Assembly (NCBI GenBank): GCA_016700155.1
Contig: CP065001.1
Span: forward strand, 3,658,001 to 3,722,000
Length of the DNA stretch: 64,000 nt
DNA from: Ignavibacteriales bacterium
Lineage (GTDB): Bacteria; Bacteroidota; Ignavibacteria; Ignavibacteriales; Ignavibacteriaceae
Reading direction: 5' to 3'
Shown: piece after piece, positions 53,520 through 61,288 of the stretch
Position numbering within the stretch: the first letter of the stretch is position 1
Layout of the letters: each line of letters opens with the position of its first letter
The notes under the pieces: generated by a model
Told to the model about the DNA's origin: nothing
Databases searched by the model: none
The model's input: only the letters and a program-made list of their open reading frames with translations
Position numbers and translations under genes: made by a program

Positions 53520-55460
53520 ATGAAATCAAAAAATCTGTTTATAACTCTGATTTTATTCTTTTCAGGATCATTAGCTGCGCAAAATATATCATCACAATTC
53601 TCTGAATTACGGGGGATGGAGGATTCAACGGGGAATACACTTTTGTTTTACAGAATATTATCCAAACAAGAAAGCGGTAATGTATATTCAGGCGCAAATA
53701 ATATTTATAAGATGATACCGGGAACCGAGACAGATACATTATTTTTAGTCGACGATTATTCCTGTTTTGATCTGAATGGATATGGAATAAGTGTTTCGGA
53801 TTTTGATTTTTGGCACAACAACGAGAATCAATTCATTTATACAGGAACCGAGTCAAATTGTTTTGAAGGCTGGGGCTATATTTCAAGATTTGACTCTGGT
53901 TTTGTTTGGGGCGGATTATTTGAATCCTTTAACAGACTTTTTATCTCAAACCAAAATGACAGCCTGATTTATGCATCTCCTTTTATTTCCAAAAGCTCGG
54001 ATGGCGGTTTTAACTGGGTTAATCTAAATGATTCCATGAGCCTACAGTCACTCTCTCCATTTGATGAAAATATCTTTTTTTCCACTGGTCCCTATCGCTG
54101 GTGGGGAACAACCTATTTATATAAAACAACTAATTCGGGAATAAGCTTTCAGGCAGTTGATACTGTTGGACTTAATGATGAGTATTTTTACTATGATACA
54201 GACGGTGATCACGTCTACAGAAAATTTGCATCGAACTATCCTAATTATTCTCTAAAATCGTCCGCATTTCAGGGTAACGCATTTACCTGGCAAACAATCT
54301 ATTCTACCAACAAAGAATATTATCTTTCTCTGAACCCGGATCAATCAGGGGAGATTTATTTAGCCGATGGGAAAAAAATTTTCAGATCAAATAACTATGG
54401 TTCAACATTTAACCTTTATAAAGAGCTTGATAAAAGTATAATCGGAATTTATAAGAAACCTAATATTGGTGCTGAAGACAACAAACTTTACGCAGCATCA
54501 AGGTATAATTTGTATGAAGTGAGTGACGATACAGTTTCAATTATAAAATCACTTCCAATTCCTCAGGAGATTTTTTCGTATTACCCGTTGCAAACAGGAA
54601 ATAAATGGTTCTATAAGCGGATTGATTATTCACAGGACCCAGGTGGCTGGCAGACAACAGACACAAGCTATTTTACAAGATTTATTTCCGGATCTGAAAT
54701 AAAACCAAATGGAAATGTATACTATCGTGTTGAGGATAAAAATTTATATACAAATGATGATGTAGTTTATTTCGAAAGAATTGATTCTTTGACAGGAAAA
54801 ATTTTCAGATTTAATGAATTTGATACAACCTTCAATCAAGAATACCTGATTGATAATCTTTGGTCAGAAATCGATGACATTATTTATTCCGGCAGAATTT
54901 CCTTTCAATCAGAAAATTACCCAATGCTCTATCAATTTGATGATTACTTTACTGATTTTAATCTCACGCATTATAAAGTGAGAAAAAATTTCATTAGCCT
55001 TGATATGGGTTTTCAAAGTTATACCCTAACAGAAGGAATCGGGCTTGATTCTATGTTTTTATCTGTAATAGATTTATTCAATGCATATATCGATTTAAAA
55101 GGATGCATCATTAATGGCATAGCGTATGGAGACACGACATTAACTAACATCGGTGAAACTCAAAAATCTCCTATTATTTTTTCTTTATCACAAAACTTTC
55201 CCAATCCATTTAACCCGTCAACTACAATAAAGTATGAAGTTAGCAGCAGACAGTTTGTAGTACTTAAAGTCTACGATTTACTCGGCAGAGAAGTTGTAAC
55301 ATTGATAAACGAAGAAAAACCTGCAGGCAGTTACGAAATTGAATTTGATGCCGGTGATCTTGCAAGCGGTATTTATTATTACCAGTTGAAGGCTGGTGAT
55401 CCTTCGTCAAGCTCAGGACAGAGTTTTATTCAGACAAAGAAGATGATTCTTTTAAAGTAA
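53520..55460 (+). CDS. T9SS-sorted secreted protein with Asp-box-like repeats
   Basis: 646 aa, SD AGAGGGA. Signal peptide ending SGSLAAQ. The first ~340 residues have sortilin-like turns (SSDGGFNWVNL, TTNSGISFQAV, SNNYGSTFNLY); the next ~170 (YPLQTGNKWFYKRIDYS...) form a separate beta domain of unknown type. The Por tail is nearly identical at DNA level to that of the 50118 gene (8 differences in 260 bases). Third of three tandem T9SS genes in the same direction (gaps 39 and 15 bases), probably one operon. Confidence 0.8.
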   Translation: MKSKNLFITLILFFSGSLAAQNISSQFSELRGMEDSTGNTLLFYRILSKQESGNVYSGANNIYKMIPGTETDTLFLVDDYSCFDLNGYGISVSDFDFWHNNENQFIYTGTESNCFEGWGYISRFDSGFVWGGLFESFNRLFISNQNDSLIYASPFISKSSDGGFNWVNLNDSMSLQSLSPFDENIFFSTGPYRWWGTTYLYKTTNSGISFQAVDTVGLNDEYFYYDTDGDHVYRKFASNYPNYSLKSSAFQGNAFTWQTIYSTNKEYYLSLNPDQSGEIYLADGKKIFRSNNYGSTFNLYKELDKSIIGIYKKPNIGAEDNKLYAASRYNLYEVSDDTVSIIKSLPIPQEIFSYYPLQTGNKWFYKRIDYSQDPGGWQTTDTSYFTRFISGSEIKPNGNVYYRVEDKNLYTNDDVVYFERIDSLTGKIFRFNEFDTTFNQEYLIDNLWSEIDDIIYSGRISFQSENYPMLYQFDDYFTDFNLTHYKVRKNFISLDMGFQSYTLTEGIGLDSMFLSVIDLFNAYIDLKGCIINGIAYGDTTLTNIGETQKSPIIFSLSQNFPNPFNPSTTIKYEVSSRQFVVLKVYDLLGREVVTLINEEKPAGSYEIEFDAGDLASGIYYYQLKAGDPSSSSGQSFIQTKKMILLK

Positions 55461-55473
55461 TTAACGGAAAACG

Positions 55474-55514
55474 GAGTAAGAATAAGATATGACCATATCT
55501 TTATCTTATTCTTA
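55474..55514. repeat. Solo palindromic copy of the four-helix cassette terminus
   Basis: GAGTAAGAATAAGATA (55474-55489) and TCTTTATCTTATTCTTA (55498-55514) face each other across a few bases. The right arm is an exact copy of 29839-29855 and the left arm is the exact inverse complement of 29843-29858. It lies between convergent genes and may double as a terminator. Confidence 0.65.
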
Positions 55515-55518
55515 ATCC

Positions 55519-56367
55519 TTATTTAAGGTACTTCTCAAACCATTTCCTTCTCATCTCATCAACTTCTTTCCGGTGTGATTTCATAAAATGATCCCCGCCT
55601 TCAAGCATTAACAAACGGAATGGAATTTTTAATTCAAGAAGCTTGTAAGAAAGATCAATTGAATCGTGCGGAAGAACCCTGTCATCTGCGTTTCCGTGAA
55701 TGATTAACATGGGTGTAGTTCGCGAAAGTTTTTCGGGAAAATTTATTATTGATCTTGTTCCGCACTTAGCTTTAAAATCTTCTTGTTCATACTTACCCAT
55801 TGTATGTTCGTATAATCTTCTCATAAATTTACTTTCATCGGAATTACATCGGAGGTTTGCAATCCCTCCAAGAATAATTGCAGCTTTAAAGATGTTTGTT
55901 TGTGTTAAAGTAAGATACGCCATCATACCGCCGCGGCTCCAGCCTTCAATTCCCCAAATATTATTATCTGCCTGCTTTATTTCATCAGCAAGATGAATAA
56001 GATTGAGTACATCATTAATATCATCTCCCCCAAATTCATCATACCCTTGGCCCCCGTCATTACCACGATACTGCGATGCGAAAACGCAATATCCCCAGCT
56101 TGCCAGTTGTCCGTAAATACCCCGAGCTGTGAATGAATCGATAGCACCTGCATTACCAATTCCGCCTCTGTTCCAGATTATGCAAGGATATTTTTTTGAA
56201 TCATCTTTTGGATAAGCAATGTATCCCTTTACTTTCAAACCATCTGAGTCATAAATTATTTTTTCAACAACTGTATTGGTAAGAGTAGATTCTCCCCAAC
56301 CGCTGACAATCATTTTCTGTTGAGTTTCATTAAGCTGAATTACCTCACGGTCAATAATTTTACTCAT
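55519..56367 (-). CDS. Alpha/beta hydrolase, prolyl-oligopeptidase (S9)-like
   Basis: 282 aa, no signal peptide. Nucleophile elbow GWSRGG with Ser144, an acid candidate in HGNADDRVLP and the His in LEGGDHFM, the order and spacing of S9-type or dienelactone-type hydrolases. VKGYIAYPKDDSKKYPCIIWNRGG near residue 35-60 is the usual first strand/oxyanion region. The catalytic fold is clear, the substrate is not; peptidase or esterase are both possible. Convergent with the T9SS gene before it. Confidence 0.82.
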   Translation of the reverse strand: MSKIIDREVIQLNETQQKMIVSGWGESTLTNTVVEKIIYDSDGLKVKGYIAYPKDDSKKYPCIIWNRGGIGNAGAIDSFTARGIYGQLASWGYCVFASQYRGNDGGQGYDEFGGDDINDVLNLIHLADEIKQADNNIWGIEGWSRGGMMAYLTLTQTNIFKAAIILGGIANLRCNSDESKFMRRLYEHTMGKYEQEDFKAKCGTRSIINFPEKLSRTTPMLIIHGNADDRVLPHDSIDLSYKLLELKIPFRLLMLEGGDHFMKSHRKEVDEMRRKWFEKYLK

Positions 56368-56420
56368 TGTCTGATGTTCTCTTTGCTTATATTTGATGAG
56401 TAAATATCGGGAAAATAATT

Positions 56421-56984
56421 ATGGCTCAAAAGAATCAGAAAAAAACTGAATCATCATATCAGAAAGGCACTAAAAAAAAGTTACCTTTAAGCCGTGTAGT
56501 TGCTATCGGACTGCTCGTTATCGCTGCGGGTTTTTTTGTAATCAATAATTTTATGAATAATAATAAACACGAAGTGACATATTACACTTTTACCAAAGAA
56601 GGTGAACTTGTTTTCACTGATAGTCTTGGCAATACCAAAACAAAGATTGAAATGGAATACGCCGCTGATGAATATGAAACACAGCTCGGTTTGATGAACA
56701 GGAAAGAAATGAAAGAAAACCAGGGAATGCTTTTTATATTTCCTGATGAATCACCAAGATCATTCTGGATGAGAAATACATTGATTTCCCTTGATATGTT
56801 ATTTGTTAATTCAAACAAAGAAATAGTTACAATTCACAAAAGCACAAAAGTGCTGTCTGATCAATCCTATCCTTCATCAAAACCAGCAAAGTATGTTGTT
56901 GAGGTTGTTGGTGGATTTTGCGATAAGTATGGAATTAAGGAAGGTGATAAAATTTCCTGGATGGGTACAAGAATGGGGTTGTAA
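56421..56984 (+). CDS. DUF192 family protein, membrane-anchored
   Basis: 187 aa. Basic N-terminus, one membrane helix (about 25-46), then a periplasmic DUF192 domain with YETQLGLMNRKEM, NQGMLFIFP, RSFWMRNTLISLDMLFV and VVEVVGGFCDKYGIKEGD, all family hallmarks. Function unknown for the family. It stands alone between a hydrolase gene and a repeat-containing spacer. Confidence 0.88.
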   Translation: MAQKNQKKTESSYQKGTKKKLPLSRVVAIGLLVIAAGFFVINNFMNNNKHEVTYYTFTKEGELVFTDSLGNTKTKIEMEYAADEYETQLGLMNRKEMKENQGMLFIFPDESPRSFWMRNTLISLDMLFVNSNKEIVTIHKSTKVLSDQSYPSSKPAKYVVEVVGGFCDKYGIKEGDKISWMGTRMGL

Positions 56985-56993
56985 AATTAGCAG

Positions 56994-57025
56994 GTGTCAT
57001 CCCTCTACTACGCTCAGACTGACAC
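56994..57025. repeat. Dispersed repeat GTGTCA...TGACAC
   Basis: Six-base arms at 56994-56999 and 57020-57025 around TCCCTCTACTACGCTCAGAC; shares GCTCAGACTGACA with 20743-20755. Lies between convergent genes. Confidence 0.5.
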
Positions 57026-57049
57026 AGAGTTTTTATTATAAAATTATTA

Positions 57050-57631
57050 TTATCCGTACAGTTTTTCTTCAACAGCCTCACAAATTATATGTGCAACTGT
57101 TATATGCCCTTCCTGTATTCTTTGTGTGTTTGAAGATGGAATGACAATCGGGTTATCAACCAAGGATTTTAAATTACCTCCGCTGCCGCCGAGAAAACCT
57201 ATCACCTTCATCCCCTTTTGATGAGCCATCTCGACTGCCTTTATAACATTCGCTGAGTTGCCGCTTGTTGATATTGCAAGCAGTACATCACCTTTGTTCC
57301 CGAGTCCTTCAACGTTGCGTGCAAAGACATTTTCAAAACCAATATCATTCCCGCCCGCTGTTAAGTTTGATGTATCAGTAGTAAGAGCTATTGCAGGTAA
57401 TGCAGGTCGTTGTAAATGATGACTAAGTCTTATCATAAACTCTGTTGCTATGTGCTGACAGTCAGCGGCGCTGCCGCCATTGCCGCATAGTAAAAGTTTG
57501 TTTGAGTTCTTGTAACAGATCACAAGCATCTCAATTGCGGAGATGATATCATCAGAACAACTCTCAATAATTTTGAGTTTTGTTTCTGAACTTTCCTTTA
57601 GATTGTCTGTTATAAATTTTTGTATTTCCAT
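57050..57631 (-). CDS. gmhA: Phosphoheptose isomerase (sedoheptulose 7-phosphate isomerase)
   Basis: First step of ADP-heptose synthesis for lipopolysaccharide core: sedoheptulose 7-phosphate to D-glycero-manno-heptose 7-phosphate, cytoplasmic. SIS-domain protein of 193 aa with CGNGGSAADCQHIATEF, TTDTSNLTAGGNDIGFENVF, LLAISTSGNSANVIKA and the closing QEGHITVAHIICEAVE. These residues are those of GmhA rather than other SIS proteins. Last of a tight minus-strand run; its start is eight bases after the PIN toxin stop. Confidence 0.93.
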   Translation of the reverse strand: MEIQKFITDNLKESSETKLKIIESCSDDIISAIEMLVICYKNSNKLLLCGNGGSAADCQHIATEFMIRLSHHLQRPALPAIALTTDTSNLTAGGNDIGFENVFARNVEGLGNKGDVLLAISTSGNSANVIKAVEMAHQKGMKVIGFLGGSGGNLKSLVDNPIVIPSSNTQRIQEGHITVAHIICEAVEEKLYG

Positions 57632-57639
57632 ATTATCAG

Positions 57640-58056
57640 TTAAATCCGTTTTAAATATTTTTGGATTATTTCATTATCAAATGTTATTAACTCGGAATTA
57701 AACTCAATTGCAGTTGCAACTATTATAGAATCCATCCCCCTTAGTCCATATTTAATGGAAACATCTGCGGCTTTAGAAGATAAGTCATTACCTAACTCTA
57801 TAAGTTTAATCTGAGATGTATTAAGAAGCAACTGTTTAATATTTTCCGAAATTTTTATAGAACCGGTCCTTCTTTTAATAGCACTCACAACTTCAACTAA
57901 AACAGTATTGGGAATTATTACAGATGTATTTTCAGAAAAGAGTTTATTCCAGATTTGATTTGTTCTGCTTCGGTGTATTTCTTCGTCAATCAGATAGGAT
58001 ATAATTACAGATGAATCTAATGTGATTAAATTTTTAGTCCCTGTTTCGCTGGGCAC
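57640..58056 (-). CDS. PIN-domain protein, VapC-like toxin
   Basis: 138 aa from GTG at 58056, chosen because GAGGAA sits just upstream; the frame extends four codons further to a TTG without SD. PIN acidic residues are present: LDSSVIISYL, LVEVVSAI, GMDSIIVATA and ITFDNEI, predicting an Mg-dependent RNase of the VapC class. It overlaps the end of the upstream 78-aa gene by 23 bases, the typical antitoxin-toxin arrangement. Sits between GGGP synthase and gmhA in one operon. Activity and target RNA unknown. Confidence 0.85.
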   Translation of the reverse strand: MPSETGTKNLITLDSSVIISYLIDEEIHRSRTNQIWNKLFSENTSVIIPNTVLVEVVSAIKRRTGSIKISENIKQLLLNTSQIKLIELGNDLSSKAADVSIKYGLRGMDSIIVATAIEFNSELITFDNEIIQKYLKRI

Positions 58057-58270
58057 GAATTTCCTCAACTGAATTCATTTTACCATCCCACAATCCAGTA
58101 ACTTCAATACGAAGTTTCTCCCACTCATCTTTTGCATTAATTTTGGGGGAAACACTTTTAGTATTTTTACTTTTTTTAAGCCTGATTTTTTCCTTGTTCA
58201 ATTCTTTTTCAAGTTCAGTCAAATCTCTTTTAATTTTTTTTAGCTTATTATCTATTTCTTTCAAACTCAT
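58034..58270 (-). CDS. Putative antitoxin partner of the PIN protein
   Basis: 78 aa from ATG at 58270 (an in-frame TTG five codons earlier overlaps the upstream gene). The N-terminal half is a strongly charged coiled coil (IDNKLKKIKRDLTELEKELN), and the C-terminus WDGKMNSVEEIRAQRNRD resembles the toxin-binding tail of VapB-like antitoxins. A recognisable DNA-binding fold is not obvious at the N-terminus, so autoregulation is uncertain. Starts seven bases after the GGGP synthase stop and overlaps the PIN gene. The toxin-antitoxin assignment rests on gene order plus tail similarity. Confidence 0.7.
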   Translation of the reverse strand: MSLKEIDNKLKKIKRDLTELEKELNKEKIRLKKSKNTKSVSPKINAKDEWEKLRIEVTGLWDGKMNSVEEIRAQRNRD

Positions 58271-58277
58271 ACTTTTC

Positions 58278-59036
58278 TCACACAACTATATACTGTTTAA
58301 CATGCACTGCTTCAGCAAACGATCTTATCATATCCCAGTTATTTTCGTTTTCAAAAAAATTGCCGGTAACGATTATGTTTGCGCCGTTATCAACTTTTTC
58401 TTTTGCTGATTGCGGAGTTCTAATTCCGCCTCCAACTATAACCGGAACTTTACAATTATCGCTTACTGCTTTTATCATTTCATTCGGCACTGAATTTTCA
58501 GCGCCGCTTCCTGCTTCAAGATAAATTAATTTCATACCAAGATATTCAGCAGCAAGTGCCGTTGCTGATGCAATCTCAGGTTTATTTCTTGGCACAGGCA
58601 AACTTCCGCTCATATACTGTGCGGTTGTCGTTTTTCCTGATTCAACAATTATATAACCGGTTGAAATTGGTTCAATACCAGCCTTCTTAATTATTGGTGC
58701 AGCAAGTACGTGCTTCCCTATTAAATCTTCCGGATTCCTTCCACTTACAACTGACAAATAAAGTATCGCATCCGCAGATGCTGAAACCTGGTTAATACTT
58801 CCGGGGAATATGATTGCAGGCAAATCTGTAGTTGTTTTAACTTTATCAATGAATGAATCAAAGTTATTGCTCATCATCAGGCTGCCCCCGATAAGGAAAG
58901 CATCTACTCCCGCTTTTGCACAGTGTTTTATAAAACCCGGTAGTTTGTCTTCACCAATTTTATCGGGATCTAATAAGACGAGATATGCGGCTCCCTTTTC
59001 AGAGATTGTATTCAGCAAGTATTGATATATTTTCAT
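58278..59036 (-). CDS. Geranylgeranylglyceryl phosphate synthase family protein (group II)
   Basis: 252 aa TIM-barrel prenyltransferase that joins glycerol-1-phosphate to a polyprenyl diphosphate, the first ether-lipid step in archaea, with homologues (PcrB, group II GGGPS) in Bacteroidota. Motifs: YLVLLDPDK, AFLIGGSLM, IIFPGS, SVVSGRNP, LIYLEAGSGAENSV and IVGGGIRTP. Size and the YLEAGSGA motif fit group II. No glycerol-1-phosphate dehydrogenase gene lies nearby. First gene of an operon with a VapBC-like pair and gmhA. Confidence 0.92.
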   Translation of the reverse strand: MKIYQYLLNTISEKGAAYLVLLDPDKIGEDKLPGFIKHCAKAGVDAFLIGGSLMMSNNFDSFIDKVKTTTDLPAIIFPGSINQVSASADAILYLSVVSGRNPEDLIGKHVLAAPIIKKAGIEPISTGYIIVESGKTTTAQYMSGSLPVPRNKPEIASATALAAEYLGMKLIYLEAGSGAENSVPNEMIKAVSDNCKVPVIVGGGIRTPQSAKEKVDNGANIIVTGNFFENENNWDMIRSFAEAVHVKQYIVV

Positions 59037-59141
59037 AAATAAGGGCTATTCTTGTTGAAATATATACATTTTGCCCAAGAGATAAAAGATTAAACTATCT
59101 CAAGTTATACAAAGATTGGACTGAAAGATTAAAATACATTC

Positions 59142-60005
59142 CTACTTTTCATTAAGCAGAGATTCTTTGCAAACTTCCAGTTCACTTAATTGTTCCTTTG
59201 AAAGTTTGGGATAATCAAGATTAAGACTTTCCAAAGTTTCAATAATAATTTGCGAAACAAGTAATCTTGCAAACCATTTTTTATCTGAAGGAATGATATA
59301 CCATGGAGAATGTTTCTTACTGGTATTGTTGATAACTTCTTCGTAACACTTCTGATAATCATCCCAGTATTTCCGCTCTTCAATATCGGCTTTTGAAAAC
59401 TTCCAGTTCTTTGATGGGTCGTCAATCCTTGAGATAAATCTTTTTTTCTGTTCATCTTTGGAAATATGAAGAAAGAACTTGACAGGTATAATTCCGTTTT
59501 CATAAAGATATTCTTCAAATCCATTTATCTGTTCAAATCTTCTTGACCAAATATTTTTATCAATACGGTTTTCCGGAAGTCTTGATGATTTAAGATAATT
59601 ATGAACACGCACAACCAGAACTTCTTCATAATGCGAACGATTAAAAATACCAATTCTTCCGCGTTCAGGAAGTGCTTTATTTATACGCCATAAATATCCA
59701 TGATCCATTTCCTCCAATGATGGCTGCTTAAAACTAAAGACCTGTGTCCCTTGCGGGTTTAGTCCGCTCATTACTCGTTTAATAGTTCCGTCTTTTCCAG
59801 CAGCGTCCATAGCCTGAAAGACTAATAGTAATGCAAATCTGTCTGAGGCATAAAGTTTTGATTGCAGCTCACGCATTTTTTTAATGTTAGCTTCAAGTAA
59901 TTCCTCCGCTTCTTTCTTTGATTTTATTTTGCCGGTGTAATCTGTTTCAAAGTCTGCGAGTTTTACTTTTTCATTTTCTTGTGCGAGAAATTTTTTTGTG
60001 TCCAT
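59142..60005 (-). CDS. Polyphosphate kinase 2 family phosphotransferase
   Basis: 287 aa, single-domain PPK2, transferring phosphate between polyphosphate and nucleotides in the cytoplasm. Walker A FQAMDAAGKDGT (63-74), MSGLNPQGTQVFSFKQPS, the Walker B/lid region GRIGIFNRSHYEEVLVVRVH, and WKFSKADIEERKYWDDY are all diagnostic. The sequence resembles the AMP/ADP-phosphorylating members (class I/III), but the class cannot be fixed by eye. Separate from its neighbours by 100-base gaps on the upstream gene side and 25 bases on the other. Confidence 0.93.
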   Translation of the reverse strand: MDTKKFLAQENEKVKLADFETDYTGKIKSKKEAEELLEANIKKMRELQSKLYASDRFALLLVFQAMDAAGKDGTIKRVMSGLNPQGTQVFSFKQPSLEEMDHGYLWRINKALPERGRIGIFNRSHYEEVLVVRVHNYLKSSRLPENRIDKNIWSRRFEQINGFEEYLYENGIIPVKFFLHISKDEQKKRFISRIDDPSKNWKFSKADIEERKYWDDYQKCYEEVINNTSKKHSPWYIIPSDKKWFARLLVSQIIIETLESLNLDYPKLSKEQLSELEVCKESLLNEK

Positions 60006-60030
60006 ATAATTATTTTAATTTTTAAATAAA

Positions 60031-61248
60031 TTATTTTGTCTTGTATTCAATCTTTGATTCTTTCTGAATTATCCATTCATTATTGCTCCACAAATAAGTT
60101 TTGATGTTAACAATATTATTATAAATATCTCTTTCGTACTGATGTTTTTCTTGAAGTTGGAATATACCACCATTCTCAAATGATCTTTCCACAAAAGACA
60201 CTTGATTTTGTTTGTCATAATAAAAATCAATTAAACCGAATAATGTGCTATCCATATCATTTGATTCAATTTTATACTGTGAACACCTTACAAAATTATC
60301 ATTTTCATCATACAAATAATTACTAACAAGTCGATTAAAATTTTTTACATCAACGTCCAACATGTTTCCACTTTTATCCATAGGTCTATAAGAGGATCTT
60401 ATTTTTGATATGTTCCCATTATCAAAATATTCATAGCTAATTACAGATTCAGTTGACCAGGATGAATCACTCCATTTCATTTTGGTTATATCCAAAGGTC
60501 TACCCGTGATATCAACAACATTTAGATGTTTAATTCTTGGTTTCAAATTTTCTTTTTTCATATCATAGCTCATGGTTTCAATAGTATTCTCACTATAAAT
60601 AATTTTAAAACAATAGGGAAGACCTAATGATTGCTCATTGTTCTGATCATATTTTATCCCAACCATTTTTCCATCTGAATATTCGTATTCCTTCCCCCAA
60701 TAAAATTGCCATTGCTCTTCGTTATTTTTTTTTATCTCTTTTTCTGTAGTTACTAAGTTATTATCCCAATCATAAGAGTATTCAATTTTTATTTCCTGGT
60801 AGCTGGATTTGTAATTGATTTCAGACTTGTTATCAAAATTATCATAGATAATTTCCGTTCGTTGATCTTCAACCCATTTACCATCGATAAACTCTTCTGC
60901 CTGAACTGTTGTAGTTCTTAACTTTTCATCATAAGTGAAAAATCTTCTATACTTTTTATACTTCTCAATTTTTTGCATCAAATTTTCAAATTCAATGGAA
61001 TGAACAATAAATTTTTCATTTGAGTTAAGCAGGTTTATATCATTGATGATTAAGCCTAAAGAACTGGTCGGAAAATTGACTAGTGAGTTATTTCTGAAAC
61101 GAATAGAATCTTCCGGATCGTATTCATAGCTCACAAAATCAGATGTCATAATCGGTGAAGCTTCTATAACCTGTTGAGCCAGTGTTATTCCCCATACGCC
61201 CCAACAGAATAGACAAATCAAAATTGTATTAAAAATTAATTGATACAT
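60031..61248 (-). CDS. Secreted protein with YD-like repeats, unknown function
   Basis: 405 aa; SD AAAGGGG. Hydrophobic N-terminal signal (LIFNTILICLFCWGVWGITLAQ). The rest is built of loosely repeated beta hairpins such as EYSYDWDNNLVTTEK, SYEYFDNGNISKIRS, NYLYDENDNFVRCS and the closing TYLWSNNEWIIQKESKIEY, similar in style to secreted Bacteroidota proteins with YD-like repeats. No sorting tail, no catalytic motif. Probably envelope-located. Function not recognised. Confidence 0.7.
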   Translation of the reverse strand: MYQLIFNTILICLFCWGVWGITLAQQVIEASPIMTSDFVSYEYDPEDSIRFRNNSLVNFPTSSLGLIINDINLLNSNEKFIVHSIEFENLMQKIEKYKKYRRFFTYDEKLRTTTVQAEEFIDGKWVEDQRTEIIYDNFDNKSEINYKSSYQEIKIEYSYDWDNNLVTTEKEIKKNNEEQWQFYWGKEYEYSDGKMVGIKYDQNNEQSLGLPYCFKIIYSENTIETMSYDMKKENLKPRIKHLNVVDITGRPLDITKMKWSDSSWSTESVISYEYFDNGNISKIRSSYRPMDKSGNMLDVDVKNFNRLVSNYLYDENDNFVRCSQYKIESNDMDSTLFGLIDFYYDKQNQVSFVERSFENGGIFQLQEKHQYERDIYNNIVNIKTYLWSNNEWIIQKESKIEYKTK

Positions 61249-61288
61249 AATTAACCCCTTTCATTCTATAAATAATTATTTAATAATA

